A DNA stretch of 46,137 nt, taken from CALZJC01 sp041574955 (GTDB taxonomy: Bacteria > Acidobacteriota > Thermoanaerobaculia > Multivoradales > JAHEKO01). Positions 43,566 through 46,137 of this stretch are shown piece by piece. Position numbers and translations under genes: made by a program. The notes under the pieces are model-generated. The model was not told the DNA's origin. It did no database searches and was given only the letters and a program-made list of their open reading frames with translations. The first letter of the stretch is position 1. Each line of letters opens with the position of its first letter. The stretch spans positions 1 to 46,137 of the forward strand of contig JBFGNS010000012.1 in NCBI GenBank assembly GCA_041574955.1, read 5' to 3'.

Positions 43566-44512
43566 GCCGGCCGGTCGAGGTCGGGCTCAACGCGGTGATC
43601 CTGGCGGTCACCGAGGAGCGCCCGCGGGTGCTGATGGTGCGGCCCGGGGCGGGCGGAGACGGCCGCGATGCGCTGCCGTTCGGCCCGCTGGCGCCGGACG
43701 ACGACCTGACGCTCGAGCTCGGTCTGCGCTCGCGAGTGCGTCACCAGACCGGGCTGGAGCTCGGCTATGTCGAGCAGCTCTACACTTTCGGCGACCGCGA
43801 CCGCGACCCCGGAGGCCGGCGCGGCGAGCGCCGGCTGCTGTCGATCGGCTATCTGGCGCTGGTCCGCGAATCGCGCATGGCGGCGGCCGGCGGCGCCGCC
43901 TGGCGGGATGTCTACGACTGCTTCCCGTGGGAGGACTGGCGGCGCGGCCGGCCGGCGGTGCTGGGCGAGGCCATCGAGCCGGCGCTCGGCCGCTGGGAGC
44001 GCGCCGGAGGCAGCGCGGCGGAGCGGCGCGCGCGCGGCGAGCGCTGCGACATCGCCTTCGGGCGGCGCGGCGCGAGTTGGGACGCCTACCGGGTGCTGGA
44101 CCGCTACGAGCTGCTGTACGAGGCCGAGCTGGTCGCGGAGGCGTGGCGCGACGGCGAGCGCGAGGTGCCGCCGCTGGCCACCGGCCGAGCGCTCGCCGCC
44201 GACCAGCGGCGGATCCTGGCCACCGCGCTGGGCCGGGTGCGCGGCAAGCTCAAGTACCGGCCGGTGGTGTTCGAGCTGCTCGATTCGACCTTCACGCTGC
44301 TCAAGCTCCAGCGGGTGGTGGAAGCGCTCGCCGGCGTGCGTCTGCACAAGCAGAACTTCCGCCGGCTGGTGGCGCGCGGCGGCCTGGTCGAGGGGACCGG
44401 CAAGCTGTTCCTGCAGACCGGCGGCCGGCCGGCGGAGCTGTTTCGCTTCCGCCGCGAGGTGCTGCGCGAGCGGCCGACCCCGGGGGTGCACCTGCCGCGG
44501 GTCGACGGCTGA
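43562..44512 (+). CDS. Nudix-like protein with C-terminal winged helix (NrtR/COG4111-like)
   Basis: The 316-residue protein starts at GTG 43562, overlapping the rtcB stop. Residues about 1-165 have a Nudix-like fold, but the catalytic Nudix box is degraded: where RE-x2-EE would stand the sequence reads SRVRHQTGLELG. Residues about 225-300 form a winged helix (KLKYRPVVFELLDSTFTLLK, then QNFRRLVARGGLVEGTG) as in NrtR-type regulators, which sense NAD-related nucleotides through the Nudix part and bind DNA through the wing. The coupling to rtcB suggests a regulatory role in RNA repair, which is an inference. Confidence 0.78.
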   Translation: MSRPVEVGLNAVILAVTEERPRVLMVRPGAGGDGRDALPFGPLAPDDDLTLELGLRSRVRHQTGLELGYVEQLYTFGDRDRDPGGRRGERRLLSIGYLALVRESRMAAAGGAAWRDVYDCFPWEDWRRGRPAVLGEAIEPALGRWERAGGSAAERRARGERCDIAFGRRGASWDAYRVLDRYELLYEAELVAEAWRDGEREVPPLATGRALAADQRRILATALGRVRGKLKYRPVVFELLDSTFTLLKLQRVVEALAGVRLHKQNFRRLVARGGLVEGTGKLFLQTGGRPAELFRFRREVLRERPTPGVHLPRVDG

Positions 44513-44541
44513 GGCTGGCCGGCGCCGGTAGTGCGGGGTGG

Positions 44542-44547
44542 TATGCT
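44542..44547 (+). promoter_or_regulatory. Putative -10 element (TATGCT) with downstream inverted repeat
   Basis: TATGCT is followed by CTTTCA (44549-44554) and TGAAAG (44564-44569), a perfect 6-base inverted repeat around the expected transcription start. It could be an operator or leader hairpin. No -35 was seen. Confidence 0.35.
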
Positions 44548-44644
44548 GCTTTCAGTCCACCCTTGAAAGAAGCCCCGCGGCTGCGGCGCCGTGCCTGCCG
44601 GAGTCCCCGGCCGACCGCGCGCCCGGGCGCAAAGGAGGTGTCGC

Positions 44645-45850
44645 ATGGTCTGGAGCGTCGAGTGGGACGGCAACTTCGTGGTCGGCGGTGATGGCAGCCG
44701 CCGGCTGACCCCCAACTTCCGCCTGCGTGAGCTCCGGCGGTCCGACGGCGGGGTGCGCGTGCACCGCGAGCTGGTCTCGGCGCTGCAGCTGCTGCGCGAC
44801 CGGTTCGGTCGCGGCATCTCGGTCCGGGACGTCGCCTCCGACGGGCTGGGCGCCACGCTGGAGGCTGCGCCGGTCGACGATTTGCTGGCGGCGGCCGACG
44901 CGCTTGAGGCCCACCACCTGTTCGCCGAGGCGGTGCGCGACGGCGAGCAGGTGCGGGTGCGCATTCCGGATCCCGACCGGCTGCCGCAGATCGGCCTCGA
45001 GCAGGCGCTCGAGACGGCGTTCTCGGTGACCGCCGCCTACGAGACCGCCGGCGACAAGTTCCAGCAGGTGACCGGCAACTTCGACGGCGCGGGCCTGTCG
45101 TTCGGTCCGGCCCAGGTGAACTTCAAGACCGGTACCCTCGAGCCGCTGTTCGCCAAGTTTCGGGAGGCCGACGAGGCGGCGCTGCGCCGCTGCTTCAGCG
45201 ACGAAGACGACTGGCAGGAGTGGAACCGCGTGCTGGCGCTCGACAGCTGGCAGGCGAAGGTGGCGTGGGCCGACAACCTGAGCACCGGCGCGCGCAAGGC
45301 GTTCATCGTCGATCCGTGGCGCGGCTACCTCAAGGCGGTCGGCCGGGTGGAGAGGTTTCGCGCCATCATGGTCGAGGAGATCCTGCGCAAGTACGGCCGC
45401 CAGGTGCTCGAGGACGTCCGGTTCCTGCGCGGGCTGGCACCGGATGTGACGATCGACCACCTGCGCTGCCTGTGCGCGCTCTACGACGTGGCGATCCAGC
45501 TGGGGGGGCTCGGGCGGGCCAAGGACGAGATCCGGGCTCGCGTCGAGCGCGAGCGTCCAGCGGACCAGTTCGCGCTGGTGCGGGCGGCGGTCGAGGAGCG
45601 GGGCCGCAAGGCGAGCCAGCAGTGGCGGGCGGACTGCATCAGCCGCCGGGTGGGCGTGCTCACCGGCGTGCCGCAGACGGTCAGCGAGTCGGGGGAGACG
45701 GCGCAGCGGGCCAACATCTGCTTCTACATGCTGCGGGACGTGAGGATCCGAGGCGCGGCGGAGCTGGCCGGGGGGCAGGCGGCGCAGGTGGACGGGGAGC
45801 TGGAGCGGGTGAGTCGAACACTGGCTACGGGGGGGACGCTGCTGGCGTAG
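44645..45850 (+). CDS. Unknown protein with M15-like N-terminal and lysozyme-like central region
   Basis: The 401-residue protein has a perfect ribosome-binding site (AAAGGAGGTG at 44634-44640) before ATG 44645. Residues about 20-75 (LTPNFRLREL, then LVSALQLLRDRFG) resemble the peptidase M15_3 fold of peptidoglycan-cleaving enzymes but lack its metal-binding His. Around 133-165, ETAGDKFQ and NFDGAGLSFGPAQVN recall the catalytic Glu and the GxxDGxGLSFG stretch of lysozyme/chitosanase-like hydrolases. The C-terminal half is helical and charged, with several Cys. No signal peptide. Function is uncertain; a cell-wall-related or phage-type role is possible. Confidence 0.65.
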   Translation: MVWSVEWDGNFVVGGDGSRRLTPNFRLRELRRSDGGVRVHRELVSALQLLRDRFGRGISVRDVASDGLGATLEAAPVDDLLAAADALEAHHLFAEAVRDGEQVRVRIPDPDRLPQIGLEQALETAFSVTAAYETAGDKFQQVTGNFDGAGLSFGPAQVNFKTGTLEPLFAKFREADEAALRRCFSDEDDWQEWNRVLALDSWQAKVAWADNLSTGARKAFIVDPWRGYLKAVGRVERFRAIMVEEILRKYGRQVLEDVRFLRGLAPDVTIDHLRCLCALYDVAIQLGGLGRAKDEIRARVERERPADQFALVRAAVEERGRKASQQWRADCISRRVGVLTGVPQTVSESGETAQRANICFYMLRDVRIRGAAELAGGQAAQVDGELERVSRTLATGGTLLA

Positions 45851-45874
45851 GAGCGTGGCAGGTGCCCCGCCTGT

Positions 45875-45940
45875 CATCCCGAGCGAGCGAGGGATCGCGG
45901 CGCCGGCGGTGGGGAGTCGTGGCAGGGCCGTTCGCTTGGC
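45875..45940. repeat. Dispersed intergenic repeat, copy 1
   Basis: A stretch starting GTCATCCCGAGC, through GCGAGGGATC and CGGCGCCGG to GTCGTGGCAGGGCCG and CGCTTGGC, is repeated at 46052-46137 with a few changes. Two copies this close in noncoding sequence suggest a REP-like genomic repeat family. Confidence 0.7.
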
Positions 45941-46005
45941 CGGCGGGGGCCCGGGCTGCGCTCCAAGGGCGAGGGTAATGTCGCTCCGCCCGGGCCCCCG
46001 CCGGC
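45939..46005. repeat. Perfect 18-base inverted repeat with 31-base loop
   Basis: The arms 45939-45956 and 45988-46005 are exact reverse complements, all G and C. It lies between the two copies of the dispersed repeat and would form a very stable hairpin in RNA or single-stranded DNA, after the last gene of the window; a terminator or repeat-element core is possible. Confidence 0.75.
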
Positions 46006-46051
46006 TCGGCGCTCCCTCCGTCCTGCCTGTGTTCCGGCTCTTTCCCCACCC

Positions 46052-46137
46052 GTCATCCCGAGCCTAGCGAGGGATCTCGGCGCCGGTGGTGAGGCGTCGT
46101 GGCAGGGCCGGTGCGAGGTGGGGCCCGTCCGCTTGGC
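46052..46137. repeat. Dispersed intergenic repeat, copy 2 (runs to window end)
   Basis: Matches copy 1 at 45875-45940 but carries an extra stretch (GTGCGAGGTGGGGCCC) before the shared terminal CGCTTGGC. It may continue beyond the window. No gene is seen between 45851 and 46137. Confidence 0.65.

Overview
The window is about 46 kb of very GC-rich, gene-dense bacterial chromosome. Most genes are on the + strand in tightly packed runs, with GTGA, ATGA and TTGA stop/start overlaps and many GTG starts. No mobile element, CRISPR array, rRNA or tRNA gene was seen. Several families suggest a Gram-negative environmental heterotroph, possibly of the Acidobacteriota (Thermoanaerobaculia-like): TolB-type propellers fused to an M28 peptidase, a Reg_prop/Y_Y_Y histidine kinase, a DUF3365 heme lipoprotein, class II photolyase and apolipoprotein N-acyltransferase. 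This placement is an inference and no marker gene proves it.

Layout. 1-6.5 kb: a truncated gene, a secreted propeller/M28/PDZ protein, a YheT-type hydrolase, a small unknown protein, a second propeller and a VOC protein. 6.5-10.3 kb: a large propeller histidine kinase, divergent from a CheY-like response regulator. 10.3-20 kb: a CoA-transferase, a heme lipoprotein, an NHL/TPR protein, a run of small proteins and a cobalamin-binding protein. 20-28 kb: a DUF255 protein, an NfeD-slipin-SPOR operon, lnt and prfB. 28-34 kb: a coupled run of glycosyltransferase, membrane protein, Nudix CoA pyrophosphatase and photolyase, then a lipoprotein hydrolase. 34-41.7 kb: class I aldolase, patatin, an MBL-fold hydrolase, dihydrolipoyl dehydrogenase, an E2 acyltransferase, an ECF-like sigma factor and lipB. 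41.7-46.1 kb: archease, rtcB, a Nudix-like winged-helix protein, an unknown protein and a repeat-bearing end.

The main discovery is recoding of UGA. Two genes that look split by a TGA stop are best read as single selenoprotein genes. In rtcB (42132-43565) the TGA replaces the invariant catalytic metal-binding Cys of the RNA ligase (Sec95). In a carboxymuconolactone decarboxylase/AhpD-like gene (15786-16379) it replaces the second Cys of the CxxC motif (Sec83). In both, the frame stays open and conserved past the TGA. In both, a hairpin follows whose apical-loop G lies 22 nt after the UGA, as expected of a bacterial SECIS element, and the rtcB loop carries the GGUC of the classic E. coli formate dehydrogenase SECIS. 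A third UGA event is the programmed +1 frameshift in prfB, the gene for the UGA-reading release factor RF2. RF2 here also has Tyr instead of the usual Phe in its codon-recognition tripeptide.

The selenium-RtcB sits in an apparent RNA-repair operon between archease, its activator, and a Nudix-fold/winged-helix protein that seems to have lost its Nudix catalytic residues. No selA, selB, selC or selD lies in the window, so the Sec machinery must be encoded elsewhere if the reading is right.
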